NCBI GenBank assembly: GCA_965224495.1
Contig: CBDCZI010000021.1
Location: 62,001-126,000, forward strand
DNA length: 64,000 nt
Direction of reading: 5' to 3'
Source of the DNA: CBDCZI01 sp965224495
GTDB taxonomy: Bacteria > Bacteroidota > Bacteroidia > Cytophagales > JAAEPT01
This document shows positions 53,814 to 61,221 of this stretch, piece after piece. Under the pieces are notes generated by a model that had not been told where the DNA came from, ran no database searches, and saw nothing but the letters and a program-made list of their open reading frames with translations. The stretch's first letter is position 1. Each line of letters begins with the position of its first letter. The position numbers and the translations under genes are program-made.

Positions 53814-54964
53814 AGAAATCATTAAGTAAGTTATTAAACGAAGCTAAAACTATGGATTATTTCTGCTTATTGAATCCAAATCAATATGCTAATGGATTTC
53901 CTTTGGTGTTTGCCTCGGGAAATGAAGCTGTTTTGTGGAAAGACTTGTCATTTGAATTGAACGAAAACTATTTTGGGTTCTTGTCTTATGATTTGAAAAA
54001 TGATTTATTCAAAGGTTTAGAAAGTAAACACAAGGATTGGCAAGAGTTTCCTCAGAGTACATTTTTTAAAGCTGAGACATTGATTAAGTCAGACGAATTG
54101 CTTGACGATTTGAATGAAAATCAAGAAAAAATACCTCCGTTAACTTTTGAAGCTCAAGTAACAAAAAAAGAGTATATAACCACAGTCGAGGTTATTCGTG
54201 AGCATATTCTTAACGGAGATGTCTATGAATTGAATTTTTGTATTCCTTTTGTCGCACAAAATGTGGAGTTAGATACTGTTGCTGTTTATAAAAAACTGAA
54301 TGCTATTTCTCCTACACCATTTTCTTCATTATTAAAAATAAAAGATTGTTGGTTGATTTGTGCGTCTCCTGAGCGTTACGTAAAGAAAGAAGGGCAGAAG
54401 GTCGTGTCTGAACCAATAAAAGGTACGACAGCACGAGGGAAAACAAAGGAAGAAGACAAACGTTTGGCTGATGCGTTGAAAAACTCGGAAAAAGAACGTG
54501 CAGAAAATTTGATGATTGTAGATTTGGTGCGTAATGACCTGAATAGATGCTGTAAACCAACAACGGTAAAGGTGGACGAACTCTTTGGTATTTATAAATT
54601 CCCACAAGTTCATCAGATGATTTCTACCATATCGGGAGAGCTGGAAGATGAGAATGGAATAAAGGAATTGATAGAAAATACGTTTCCGATGGGAAGTATG
54701 ACAGGAGCGCCAAAGTTAAAGTCCATGGAGCTAATTGAGCAATACGAATCGTCTAAACGAGGTATTTATAGTGGTGCAGTTGGTTATATTGATAAAAACC
54801 ACGATGCCGATTTTAATGTTGTTATTCGAAGTCTATACTACAATGAGACAACAAAAACCTTGTCGTTTATAGTAGGTGGGGCGATTACTTATGCTTCAGA
54901 TGCTGAAAAAGAATACGAAGAATGTTTACTCAAAGCATCTGCAATGATTGGTTGTTTTAAATAA
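53810..54964 (+). CDS. pabB: Aminodeoxychorismate synthase component I / anthranilate synthase I family
   Basis: 384 residues. The chorismate-binding core shows FGFLSYDLKNDL, GDVYELNFCIPF, SPERYVKKEG, PIKGTTARGKTKEEDKR and GSMTGAPKLKSMELIEQYE, the last with catalytic residues. The short N-terminus and the stand-alone context (no trpG or pabA beside it) fit PabB, which makes the p-aminobenzoate precursor for folate. TrpE-type activity cannot be excluded. Overlaps the TPR gene by four bases. Confidence 0.85.
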   Translation: MKKSLSKLLNEAKTMDYFCLLNPNQYANGFPLVFASGNEAVLWKDLSFELNENYFGFLSYDLKNDLFKGLESKHKDWQEFPQSTFFKAETLIKSDELLDDLNENQEKIPPLTFEAQVTKKEYITTVEVIREHILNGDVYELNFCIPFVAQNVELDTVAVYKKLNAISPTPFSSLLKIKDCWLICASPERYVKKEGQKVVSEPIKGTTARGKTKEEDKRLADALKNSEKERAENLMIVDLVRNDLNRCCKPTTVKVDELFGIYKFPQVHQMISTISGELEDENGIKELIENTFPMGSMTGAPKLKSMELIEQYESSKRGIYSGAVGYIDKNHDADFNVVIRSLYYNETTKTLSFIVGGAITYASDAEKEYEECLLKASAMIGCFK

Positions 54965-54968
54965 TTCG

Positions 54969-55205
54969 TTATTTAGCAATTTCTCCTCTGTCGGGTTTAA
55001 TCATCCCGTAGATACGTTGAGCGTCAGGTTCTTCTACTTTCAAAAAGGCTATAACGAAGTTATCGTTTATTTTTTCTATTGCTGTTTCGTAAAAAGAGAG
55101 CTTTTCCCTAATTGAAAATTCTTTTAAATGAATAATGTGGTGCTCGGCAGTACCTAAAGCATCCATTCCTCTAAACTCCCAAACCAATTTGATAATACGT
55201 GGCAT
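54969..55205 (-). CDS. Hypothetical small protein
   Basis: 78 residues from ATG 55205: MPRIIKLVWEFRGMDALGTA, EHHIIHLKEF, DNFVIAFLKVEEPDAQRIYG. A compact alpha/beta pattern, cytoplasmic, no family recognised. It follows another unknown gene on the same strand after that gene's terminator. Confidence 0.65.
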   Translation of the reverse strand: MPRIIKLVWEFRGMDALGTAEHHIIHLKEFSIREKLSFYETAIEKINDNFVIAFLKVEEPDAQRIYGMIKPDRGEIAK

Positions 55206-55226
55206 AATTATTTATTTTTAGAGCAT

Positions 55227-55253
55227 AAAAGAAGAAGCTTTTAGGCTTCTTCT
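55227..55253 (-). terminator. Terminator overlapping the end of the upstream gene
   Basis: AGAAGAAGC and GCTTCTTCT form a 9-bp stem on the minus strand with a T-run. The left arm encodes the last residues (Glu-Glu-Ala-stop) of the 171-residue gene. Confidence 0.7.
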
Positions 55254-55756
55254 AATATTTCTTTTAATCTTTTTAAGTACTCTATAAACTCACGACTTAA
55301 GTCTTCGTCATACAATCCTAATGTGTTACTAATTAATTGTCTTTCAATAGCTATTCGGATAATACGTTTAGCATCTTGGTCAATTTTACCTTCATCGATT
55401 AATTGAGTAAAACCGATAGCGATAATTGTAGTGTCTAACCCATCAAATAATTGGTCAGCATCGTAATCTTCATCAGTTAAAAGGTTGGCTATTGTTCTTT
55501 GGTCCAATAATTTGACTGTATATTCCTTGTAATCCATCTCACCGATATCCTCGATAGCGATTTTCAAGAAACGAGTAATTGATTTTCGTTTGTTTTTAGG
55601 ACGCCATTCTCTAAACTCATTAAGCGCCGTGTTACCATATTCTGCACCAAATGGAGCAATTTCGTCTGTGTCGTCCCAAAAGAATACATCAGGAATCAAT
55701 TCTACCGCTCTAGGGTGAGCAGTTTCTTTGTTTAATCCATGAAATGATGAAGCCAT
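55241..55756 (-). CDS. Hypothetical acidic helical protein
   Basis: 171 residues, no signal peptide, predicted mostly helical and acidic (PDVFFWDDTDEIAPFGAEYG, LLTDEDYDADQLFDGLDTTI). I do not recognise a domain. Monocistronic with its own terminator. The composition and the clean ATG make it a likely real gene. Confidence 0.7.
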   Translation of the reverse strand: MASSFHGLNKETAHPRAVELIPDVFFWDDTDEIAPFGAEYGNTALNEFREWRPKNKRKSITRFLKIAIEDIGEMDYKEYTVKLLDQRTIANLLTDEDYDADQLFDGLDTTIIAIGFTQLIDEGKIDQDAKRIIRIAIERQLISNTLGLYDEDLSREFIEYLKRLKEILEEA

Positions 55757-55899
55757 AAAAATATTTTCTTTTAATTTTTTATGAAGTAAGGGAATAAGAT
55801 TTTATTTACCAAACATATAGGGTAACTATTTGGTAATTAGTTAAAAAATAAACCTTTTAAACTAAGTGAAAACACCTACAAAAGAGAGGTGTATGGAAA

Positions 55900-57225
55900 T
55901 TAAGACTTAGTAAAACGTGCTAAGTCAGGCATTTCTATCACGCCAATATTTCCGTCAGTATCTATCTTTTTTAGTTTGACATTTAAGATACTTCCCACTA
56001 AAGCAGGGTCATAGTCAATGGTTACTTTGACGTAATTATCTGTAAACCCGTGTATTTTTCCTTTTTCTTCCTTGTCTTCAAACAATGCTTTGTAAGTCTG
56101 TTCTAATTGGGACACGTAAAAAGCACGTTTTTTCTTTTCAGAAAGTCCACGAAGCATCTTAGAACGTTCGTTTCTTTCTTTCTGAGGAACACTAACATCC
56201 ATTTTGGGTGCTAAGGTGTTTTCTCGTTCAGAATAAGTGAAAACGTGTAAATACGAAATATCCATTTCGTTGATAAAATTATAAGTATCAAGAAAATGCT
56301 CGTGTGTTTCTGTTGGGAAACCAACGATGACATCGACACCGATACAAGCGTGAGGCATTACTTTTTTTATTTTATTGACACGCTCAGTGTAAATACTTCG
56401 TTTGTAACGACGTCTCATCTTGGCTAATACCTCATCGTTGCCCGATTGTAAAGGGATATGAAAATGAGGCATGAACTTCGTTGATTGTGCAACAAAATCA
56501 ATAATTTCATCAGTCAATAGGTTGGGCTCGATAGATGAAATACGGTAACGCTCAATGCCATCTACTTTTTCTAATGCTTTAACCAAGTCGAAGAAACTTT
56601 CCTTTTTTTCTCCATCAATGATTCCGAAATCTCCAATGTTTACTCCTGTAAGGACAATTTCTTTGACACCAGAAGAAGCAATCTCCTCTGCTGATTTGAT
56701 GATGTTAGTCACTGTATCCGAACGACTTTTTCCTCTTGCCAAAGGTATCGTACAGAATGTACAGGTATAATCACAACCATCTTGCACTTTTAAAAAAGTA
56801 CGTGTACGATCGTTTAGAGAGAAAGAGGTATTAAAAGTTTGTGCTTTTTCAATTTCTTGAGCAAAGATTACCGCCTTTTCATTTTTATCGAAATTATTAA
56901 TGAGTTCTAATAATTTGAATTTTTCAGAAGCACCCAAAACAGCATCTACACCTTTTATATTAGCTATTTCGGTTGGCTTTAGTTGTGCATAACAACCGAT
57001 GATAGCAACGAAGGCTTTTGGATTGTATTTCAAAGCCTCCTTAACGACTTTACGACATTTCTTATCTGCATTGTCTGTTACCGAACAGGTATTAATCACG
57101 TAAACGTCAGCGCCTTGTTGGAACTCGTTTTTCGTGAACCCGTCGTCGGTAAAGGCTCTTGCGATAGAACTTGATTCGGAGAAGTTTAACTTACAACCTA
57201 AAGTATAAAATGCTACTGTTTTCAT
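55900..57225 (-). CDS. mtaB: tRNA t6A37 methylthiotransferase MtaB
   Basis: Radical-SAM enzyme that turns t6A37 into ms2t6A37 in tRNA. The N-terminal UPF0004 domain has three Cys (YTLGCKLNFSES, VINTCSV, GCYAQ). The radical-SAM motif Cx3Cx2C is in CDYTCTFCTIPLARG, followed by LTGVNIGDFG, HIPLQSGNDEVL and VDVIVGFPTET. A C-terminal TRAM-like part follows. 441 residues, complete. Confidence 0.95.
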   Translation of the reverse strand: MKTVAFYTLGCKLNFSESSSIARAFTDDGFTKNEFQQGADVYVINTCSVTDNADKKCRKVVKEALKYNPKAFVAIIGCYAQLKPTEIANIKGVDAVLGASEKFKLLELINNFDKNEKAVIFAQEIEKAQTFNTSFSLNDRTRTFLKVQDGCDYTCTFCTIPLARGKSRSDTVTNIIKSAEEIASSGVKEIVLTGVNIGDFGIIDGEKKESFFDLVKALEKVDGIERYRISSIEPNLLTDEIIDFVAQSTKFMPHFHIPLQSGNDEVLAKMRRRYKRSIYTERVNKIKKVMPHACIGVDVIVGFPTETHEHFLDTYNFINEMDISYLHVFTYSERENTLAPKMDVSVPQKERNERSKMLRGLSEKKKRAFYVSQLEQTYKALFEDKEEKGKIHGFTDNYVKVTIDYDPALVGSILNVKLKKIDTDGNIGVIEMPDLARFTKS

Positions 57226-57514
57226 TAGAATGCAAAGGTACTTATTTTTTAGCTTCTTATAAACTTTTTAGCATCTATATCGTTGGCTAAAGTTGTGAGT
57301 CAAGTTATATGTACTTCACAAACTGCCATATATGGAGAACGTGTGCTTTGGTGGGGTGGCTATGTACGCTGACGCTTATTTGACCGTCAGCCATCTACTC
57401 AGTTACGCTTAGTTCTTTACACGGATTCTTTTAACTTTTGTATTTCGTTTTTTGTTTGTTTGTGGTCGTTGTATACAGACGTATTGAAAGTCTGTTCGTT
57501 GTTGGCGTTTTTTT
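57226..57514. other. Intergenic region, no gene seen
   Basis: Between mtaB and repeat copy E. It contains one perfect hairpin, GCTGACG/CGTCAGC at 57368-57391 with a 10-base loop and no T-run. I see no conserved coding frame or tRNA. Confidence 0.6.
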
Positions 57515-57670
57515 GCGTGAGGGATAGCAGAGAAAATCCTTTTGTGAGGAACGAACAAAAGATTGCAACGTATAGCCCGACCTCGCTGTTGGTTTGAGTG
57601 TTGGTCTATCTGTTGATTTTGTTTTATCCACAAAATGGTAAATAACAATAACAGGAGCGAGGGCACGTCC
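57515..57670 (+). repeat. Dispersed structured repeat, copy E (full length)
   Basis: GCGTGAGGGATAGCAGAG, then AAAATCCTTTTGTGAGG, AACGA, ACAAAAGATTGCAACG and TATAGCCCGACCTCGC. The distal end GGAGCGAGGGCACGTCC pairs back: AGCGAGG with CCTCGCT, CACG with CGTG. The tail matches copy C; the stem-loop matches copy D exactly. Confidence 0.85.
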
Positions 57671-57745
57671 TAATCAAAATAAGCATTTTGTTTCAGTAAG
57701 CTCCTTTTTGAAAATGGTTGAAGTGTTATCGAAATAAAAGTGCTA

Positions 57746-57761
57746 TGTGATAGCTATCACT
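57746..57761. promoter_or_regulatory. CRP/FNR-like palindromic operator upstream of trxA
   Basis: TGTGATAGCTATCACT matches TGTGA-N6-TCACA at all positions but the last and contains the perfect palindrome GTGATAGCTATCAC. It lies about 50 bases before the trxA start. Confidence 0.5.
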
Positions 57762-57811
57762 AAAGGCAGGGAAAAAAAGTCGTTTCTTTGTTGTAGATAA
57801 AAACAAAAAGT

Positions 57812-58171
57812 ATGGCAACTATAAAAATGACAGCGGAAATTTTCAAAGAAAAAGTTTTCGATTTTACTAAAGGAGAAGATTGGGATTTTAAAGGAGAGCG
57901 TCCTGCGGTTATCGATTTTTATGCCGATTGGTGTGGTCCTTGTAAGATGGTGGCTCCAGTGTTGGAAGAGTTATCTGAACAATATGAGGGTGAAATTGAT
58001 ATTTATAAAGTAGATACGGAAGCGGAACAAGAGTTATCAGGGATGTTTGGTATTCGTAGTATTCCTTCAATTTTGTTTATTCCAATGGAGGGACAGCCTA
58101 AAATGCAGGCTGGTGCATTGCCTAAAAATGCCTTAGAAAAAGCAATAGAAAACGAATTATTAAAAAAATAA
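57812..58171 (+). CDS. trxA: Thioredoxin
   Basis: 119 residues. Active site WCGPCK in YADWCGPCKMVAPVLEEL, cis-Pro loop RSIPSILFIP, and ALPKNALEKAIENEL at the end. A ~15-residue N-terminal extension precedes the thioredoxin fold. Cytoplasmic (no signal). A rhodanese gene follows four bases later, so the pair probably works in sulfur or redox chemistry. A CRP-like site lies upstream. Confidence 0.94.
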   Translation: MATIKMTAEIFKEKVFDFTKGEDWDFKGERPAVIDFYADWCGPCKMVAPVLEELSEQYEGEIDIYKVDTEAEQELSGMFGIRSIPSILFIPMEGQPKMQAGALPKNALEKAIENELLKK

Positions 58172-58175
58172 GATT

Positions 58176-58475
58176 ATGAGTTTATTATCAAGATTATTTG
58201 GAGGAGGAGCAGGTGAAGATTTTACTGAAATGATTGCTAATGGAGCAAAAGTTGTTGATGTAAGAACGCCTGGAGAGTTTAAATCAGGGAACTTTAAAGG
58301 TTCAATTAACATTCCTTTAGATACAATTTCTAAAAATGTTAATAAAGTAAAAAATTACAATACGGCAATTATATTGGTTTGTCGTTCGGGTGGTAGAGCG
58401 TCTTCGGCAGAGGCTGTTTTGTCTAAAGCAGGAATTGAATGTCACAACGCAGGAGCATGGCAAAACCTTAACTAA
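58176..58475 (+). CDS. Single-domain rhodanese
   Basis: 99 residues. GAKVVDVRTPGEFKSGNFKG and NIPLDTI are rhodanese signatures, and the active-site loop is VCRSGGRASSAE with the catalytic Cys. Transfers sulfane sulfur; acceptor unknown. Short N-terminus starting MSLLSRLFGGGAG. Operonic with trxA. Confidence 0.93.
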   Translation: MSLLSRLFGGGAGEDFTEMIANGAKVVDVRTPGEFKSGNFKGSINIPLDTISKNVNKVKNYNTAIILVCRSGGRASSAEAVLSKAGIECHNAGAWQNLN

Positions 58476-58518
58476 GGTTAAAATTAATAAAAACGTTTCA
58501 TAATGGTTTAGTTGATTG

Positions 58519-58550
58519 AAAAAGAGGTAGATATTCTACCTCTTTTTTTG
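58519..58550 (+). terminator. Terminator after the trxA-rhodanese pair
   Basis: AAAGAGGTAGA and TCTACCTCTTT form an 11-bp stem followed by T residues. Confidence 0.88.
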
Positions 58551-58573
58551 TTTTATACTAAAAAAAACACTGA

Positions 58574-58620
58574 AAAGCCCCCCGTTTCTAATTCTAATCA
58601 GAAACGGGGGTGTTTTTTTA
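58574..58620. terminator. Bidirectional terminator between rhodanese gene and thiL
   Basis: CCCCCGTTTCT and AGAAACGGGGG form an 11-bp GC-rich stem with a 10-base loop; T-run on the right, A-run on the left. It ends thiL on the minus strand. Confidence 0.82.
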
Positions 58621-59664
58621 TTCGTTCTCTTCTTCGAAGTGGTTCCAACCTTGGGCGGTAATAGGGTGTGCTCGTCCTGCTTTGGTGATGATGTTTATAC
58701 CTTCTTCTTTTGGTACTACTTCTCCGATACCAACAATGTCGAAGTGTGTTTTTAGTTTTTCGTAACCTTCACGGCTAATCGTAAAAAGTAATTCGTAATC
58801 TTCGCCACCATTCATAGCACAAGTTACGGGTCCTATATTAAGAGCCAAGGCTGTTTCGTAGGTTTCGTTGTTAACAGGTATGTTTTCGTCGATAATCTTG
58901 AAACCAACTTCAGATTGTTTTGCTATATGGTGTAGTTCGGATGCTAAACCATCAGAAATGTCTATCATCGCATTTGGGACAGCTCCTAATTCGTTCATGT
59001 CATGAATAACGTCCATTCGAGCACGAGGCTTCAAAAGACGCTGTACGATGTAGTTGTACTTGTCTAATTTGGGTTGAGCATCAGGTAGATCTAAGAATAC
59101 TTGTTTTTCTCGTTCCAAAATCTGTAATCCCATATACGCACCGCCTAACTCGCCAGTAACACAAACGACGTCACCTACTTTTGCACCATTTCGGTAAGTA
59201 ACTTTGTCTTTATCCACTTTTCCTATGGCTGTAATGCTAATCATCAATCCAGAGAGAGAAGAGGTGGTGTCACCTCCTATTAAATCCACTTTGTAATCGC
59301 CACAAGCAAATTTGATTCCTTCGTAAAGTTCTTCTAATGCCTCAACCGAAATACGGTTACTGATAGCAATACTCACTGTAATTTGTTCGGGAGTACCGTT
59401 CATAGCAGCGATATCTGATACGTTTACTGCCACGGCTTTGTAACCTAAATGCTTGAGAGGGGTATAACTTAAATCGAAGTGGATTCCTTCAATAAGAATA
59501 TCTGTAGTAACAACTTCAAAATAATCACCTCGATCAATCACGGCAGCATCGTCTCCGACACCTTTTATGGTTGATTTATTTTGATTTTTGAATGAGTTTG
59601 TGAGGTGGTCGATAAGACCAAATTCACCTAATGTGTTAATTTCTGTTCTTTTTTCTGAATCCAT
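58618..59664 (-). CDS. thiL: Thiamine-monophosphate kinase
   Basis: Phosphorylates thiamine-P to the active cofactor TPP. GVGDDAAVID near the start, TTDILIEGIHFDLSYTPL, KAVAVNVSDIAAMNGTPEQ and GGDTTSS are PurM-type motifs, and DISDGLASEL and NGGEDYELLFT complete the ATP site. 348 residues, normal length. Confidence 0.95.
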   Translation of the reverse strand: MDSEKRTEINTLGEFGLIDHLTNSFKNQNKSTIKGVGDDAAVIDRGDYFEVVTTDILIEGIHFDLSYTPLKHLGYKAVAVNVSDIAAMNGTPEQITVSIAISNRISVEALEELYEGIKFACGDYKVDLIGGDTTSSLSGLMISITAIGKVDKDKVTYRNGAKVGDVVCVTGELGGAYMGLQILEREKQVFLDLPDAQPKLDKYNYIVQRLLKPRARMDVIHDMNELGAVPNAMIDISDGLASELHHIAKQSEVGFKIIDENIPVNNETYETALALNIGPVTCAMNGGEDYELLFTISREGYEKLKTHFDIVGIGEVVPKEEGINIITKAGRAHPITAQGWNHFEEENE

Positions 59665-59718
59665 AACGAAAATTTTACCAAATTTAAGAATTAACTTTAA
59701 GTTTAAATTGTTCTGAGC

Positions 59719-59874
59719 ATGAAACTATCCACAAGTAGAAAAATTATTGTAATTTTGTTTATGGCATTCTCTTTGCTGTTTGTACAGGCATGCAGCTCTT
59801 CACGAGTGAGGCAATGTAAAAAAGACAGTAAACGAGTGAAGAAGATGCGTAAAAGTGGACAGTTGCAAATGTAA
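59719..59874 (+). CDS. Tiny basic lipoprotein (51 residues)
   Basis: ATG 59719 opens MKLSTSRKIIVILFMAFSLL, then FVQAC, a lipobox with the lipid Cys at residue 25. The mature 27 residues are Ser/Lys/Arg-rich (SSSRVRQCKKDSKRVKKMRK) with a second Cys. Too short to identify. Divergent from thiL and 26 bases ahead of the IscA-type gene on the same strand. Confidence 0.6.
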   Translation: MKLSTSRKIIVILFMAFSLLFVQACSSSRVRQCKKDSKRVKKMRKSGQLQM

Positions 59875-59900
59875 CTCTATTCAAATTATAATAAAGAAAA

Positions 59901-60227
59901 ATGATTTCAATTACAGACTTGGCTAAAGAAAAATTGGCTGAATTAAAAATAAAAGAAGGTCACTCAGAGAAGCATATATTAAGAGTATCGGTCAAAGGTG
60001 GCGGATGTAGTGGTTTGATGTATGATTTAGGTTTTGATGACCAAACAAAGGATACGGATCAGGTAATCGAGGACAACGGAATAACTATCTTAATTGATAA
60101 GAAAAGTGTGCTTTACTTGGCAGGTACAACATTAGATTTTTCTGATGGATTAAATGGGAAAGGTTTTCAGTTTGTAAACCCTAACGCAGAAAGAACTTGT
60201 GGTTGCGGAGAGAGTTTTGCTGTTTAA
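59901..60227 (+). CDS. IscA/ErpA-type iron-sulfur carrier
   Basis: 108 residues. Family Cys residues are in VKGGGCSGLMYDL and the C-terminal TCGCGESFAV. A-type carriers pass Fe-S clusters to target enzymes. Which paralogue (IscA, ErpA or SufA) cannot be told; no isc or suf genes are adjacent. Confidence 0.92.
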   Translation: MISITDLAKEKLAELKIKEGHSEKHILRVSVKGGGCSGLMYDLGFDDQTKDTDQVIEDNGITILIDKKSVLYLAGTTLDFSDGLNGKGFQFVNPNAERTCGCGESFAV

Positions 60228-60252
60228 GCGAGCGTTTATTTTATATTTTCAT

Positions 60253-60260
60253 TAAATTTG
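60253..60260 (+). promoter_or_regulatory. Putative -7 promoter element
   Basis: TAAATTTG matches TAnnTTTG, 24 bases before the ATG at 60285. Confidence 0.4.
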
Positions 60261-60284
60261 GACTTTATTAAGAACCAAACAATT

Positions 60285-60530
60285 ATGGCATTACCAGTAG
60301 AAAAACAATTTTACGTACAAAATGGTTTAGTATTAAACTCGGGTACGGCTTTCAAGAAAGCATTAGAGAATAAAGAAATTTCAAAAGAGGCTTTCGAATT
60401 TCATCTTAAAAATGGAGATTTTACCAAATGGGTAGATGAGGTGTTGGAAGAACCCGTATTAGCAAAAAAGATTAGTAAATTAAAATCACAGAGTGGGATT
60501 TTGAAGAAGCTAAAAGAATATATTAAGTAA
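60285..60530 (+). CDS. Small DUF5752-like protein
   Basis: 81 residues from ATG 60285; the frame opens further upstream but the promoter-like element at 60253 argues against it. FEFHLKNGDFTKWVDEVLEE and LAKKISKL fit a small helical motif (x-FHLxNGDFxxWxxxV...LAxxI) seen in DUF5752-type proteins. Function unknown. A strong terminator follows. Confidence 0.65.
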   Translation: MALPVEKQFYVQNGLVLNSGTAFKKALENKEISKEAFEFHLKNGDFTKWVDEVLEEPVLAKKISKLKSQSGILKKLKEYIK

Positions 60531-60533
60531 TTA

Positions 60534-60561
60534 AAAAGAGAACTTCGGTTCTCTTTTTTTT
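60534..60561 (+). terminator. UUCG-tetraloop terminator
   Basis: AAGAGAAC-TTCG-GTTCTCTT, then a T-run. Confidence 0.92.
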
Positions 60562-60586
60562 GCTTCTTGAATTTAAGAGTACTTGA

Positions 60587-61147
60587 TTAAAGAATGAAAG
60601 GGATAAGCATTTTTACCGTGTTTTTGTAGGTTATATACTCTTCACCATAAACGTTAACCAATTTCTTTTCTTCACTTTTACTACCAATAACAAGGTAGGC
60701 TGAAATAAGGACTGAAACCAATAAGTGAATAAAACCACCTTGTGTTAGCCATAAAAACCAAAGAAACAGTAAGGCAGAAGAATACAAAGGGTGACGAACA
60801 TATTGGTTTAACCCATCGGTTTTTAAAGGTTGTAATGTTGTCGGTTGTTCTATTCCGATAAATTCTTTGCCGTCATATCCTTTTAGAGCGATAAAGAAAA
60901 GAAATAAGCCTATTGCAGTTCCTAAATATCCAATAACAACGGTTAGGGTAGAGGTATTGAAAACTTGAAAATCAGTAATACTGTTTTGGTAAATAACAAT
61001 AGGAATAAGTAGGGTAATGGCGAGTAGGTTATACCCCAAGCGGTAATTATCACCTAAGTTTATTTTCTCTTTTGCTTTGTCAGAGGCAAGTAGGGTGTGG
61101 ATAGTAAAATAAATTACCCAAAGTAAACTTAGTATAAGGTATTCCAA
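60587..61147 (-). CDS. Isoprenylcysteine methyltransferase-like (NnrU/PEMT) membrane protein
   Basis: About 186 residues with five hydrophobic segments. GLNQYVRHPLYSSALLFLW and the C-terminal SEEKKLVNVYGEEYITYK are the RHP...EE signature of the ICMT/PEMT-like membrane methyltransferase group. I start at TTG 61147 because a strong terminator hairpin at 61171-61205 lies upstream; a longer frame to 61240 would run through it and overlap the ROK gene. Substrate unknown. Confidence 0.78.
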   Translation of the reverse strand: MEYLILSLLWVIYFTIHTLLASDKAKEKINLGDNYRLGYNLLAITLLIPIVIYQNSITDFQVFNTSTLTVVIGYLGTAIGLFLFFIALKGYDGKEFIGIEQPTTLQPLKTDGLNQYVRHPLYSSALLFLWFLWLTQGGFIHLLVSVLISAYLVIGSKSEEKKLVNVYGEEYITYKNTVKMLIPFIL

Positions 61148-61170
61148 AGTAAATATTAATTGTAGGGTAT

Positions 61171-61205
61171 AAAAAAAGGCAGGAAAGTTACCTTTACTGC
61201 CTTTT
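61171..61205 (-). terminator. Terminator after the ROK kinase gene
   Basis: AAAAGGCAG and CTGCCTTTT form a 9-bp stem on the minus strand with a trailing T-run. Confidence 0.82.
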
Positions 61206-61221
61206 GAATGATTTTGTTGTT

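Noticed and set aside
57368..57391. GCTGACG/CGTCAGC hairpin as a terminator or integron site
   Set aside because: No T-run follows on either strand and no integrase, cassette or recombination motif is nearby.
59700..59900. Riboswitch upstream of the IscA-type gene (or for thiL)
   Set aside because: No thiamine-pyrophosphate or other riboswitch consensus was recognisable; the interval is mostly occupied by the tiny lipoprotein gene.
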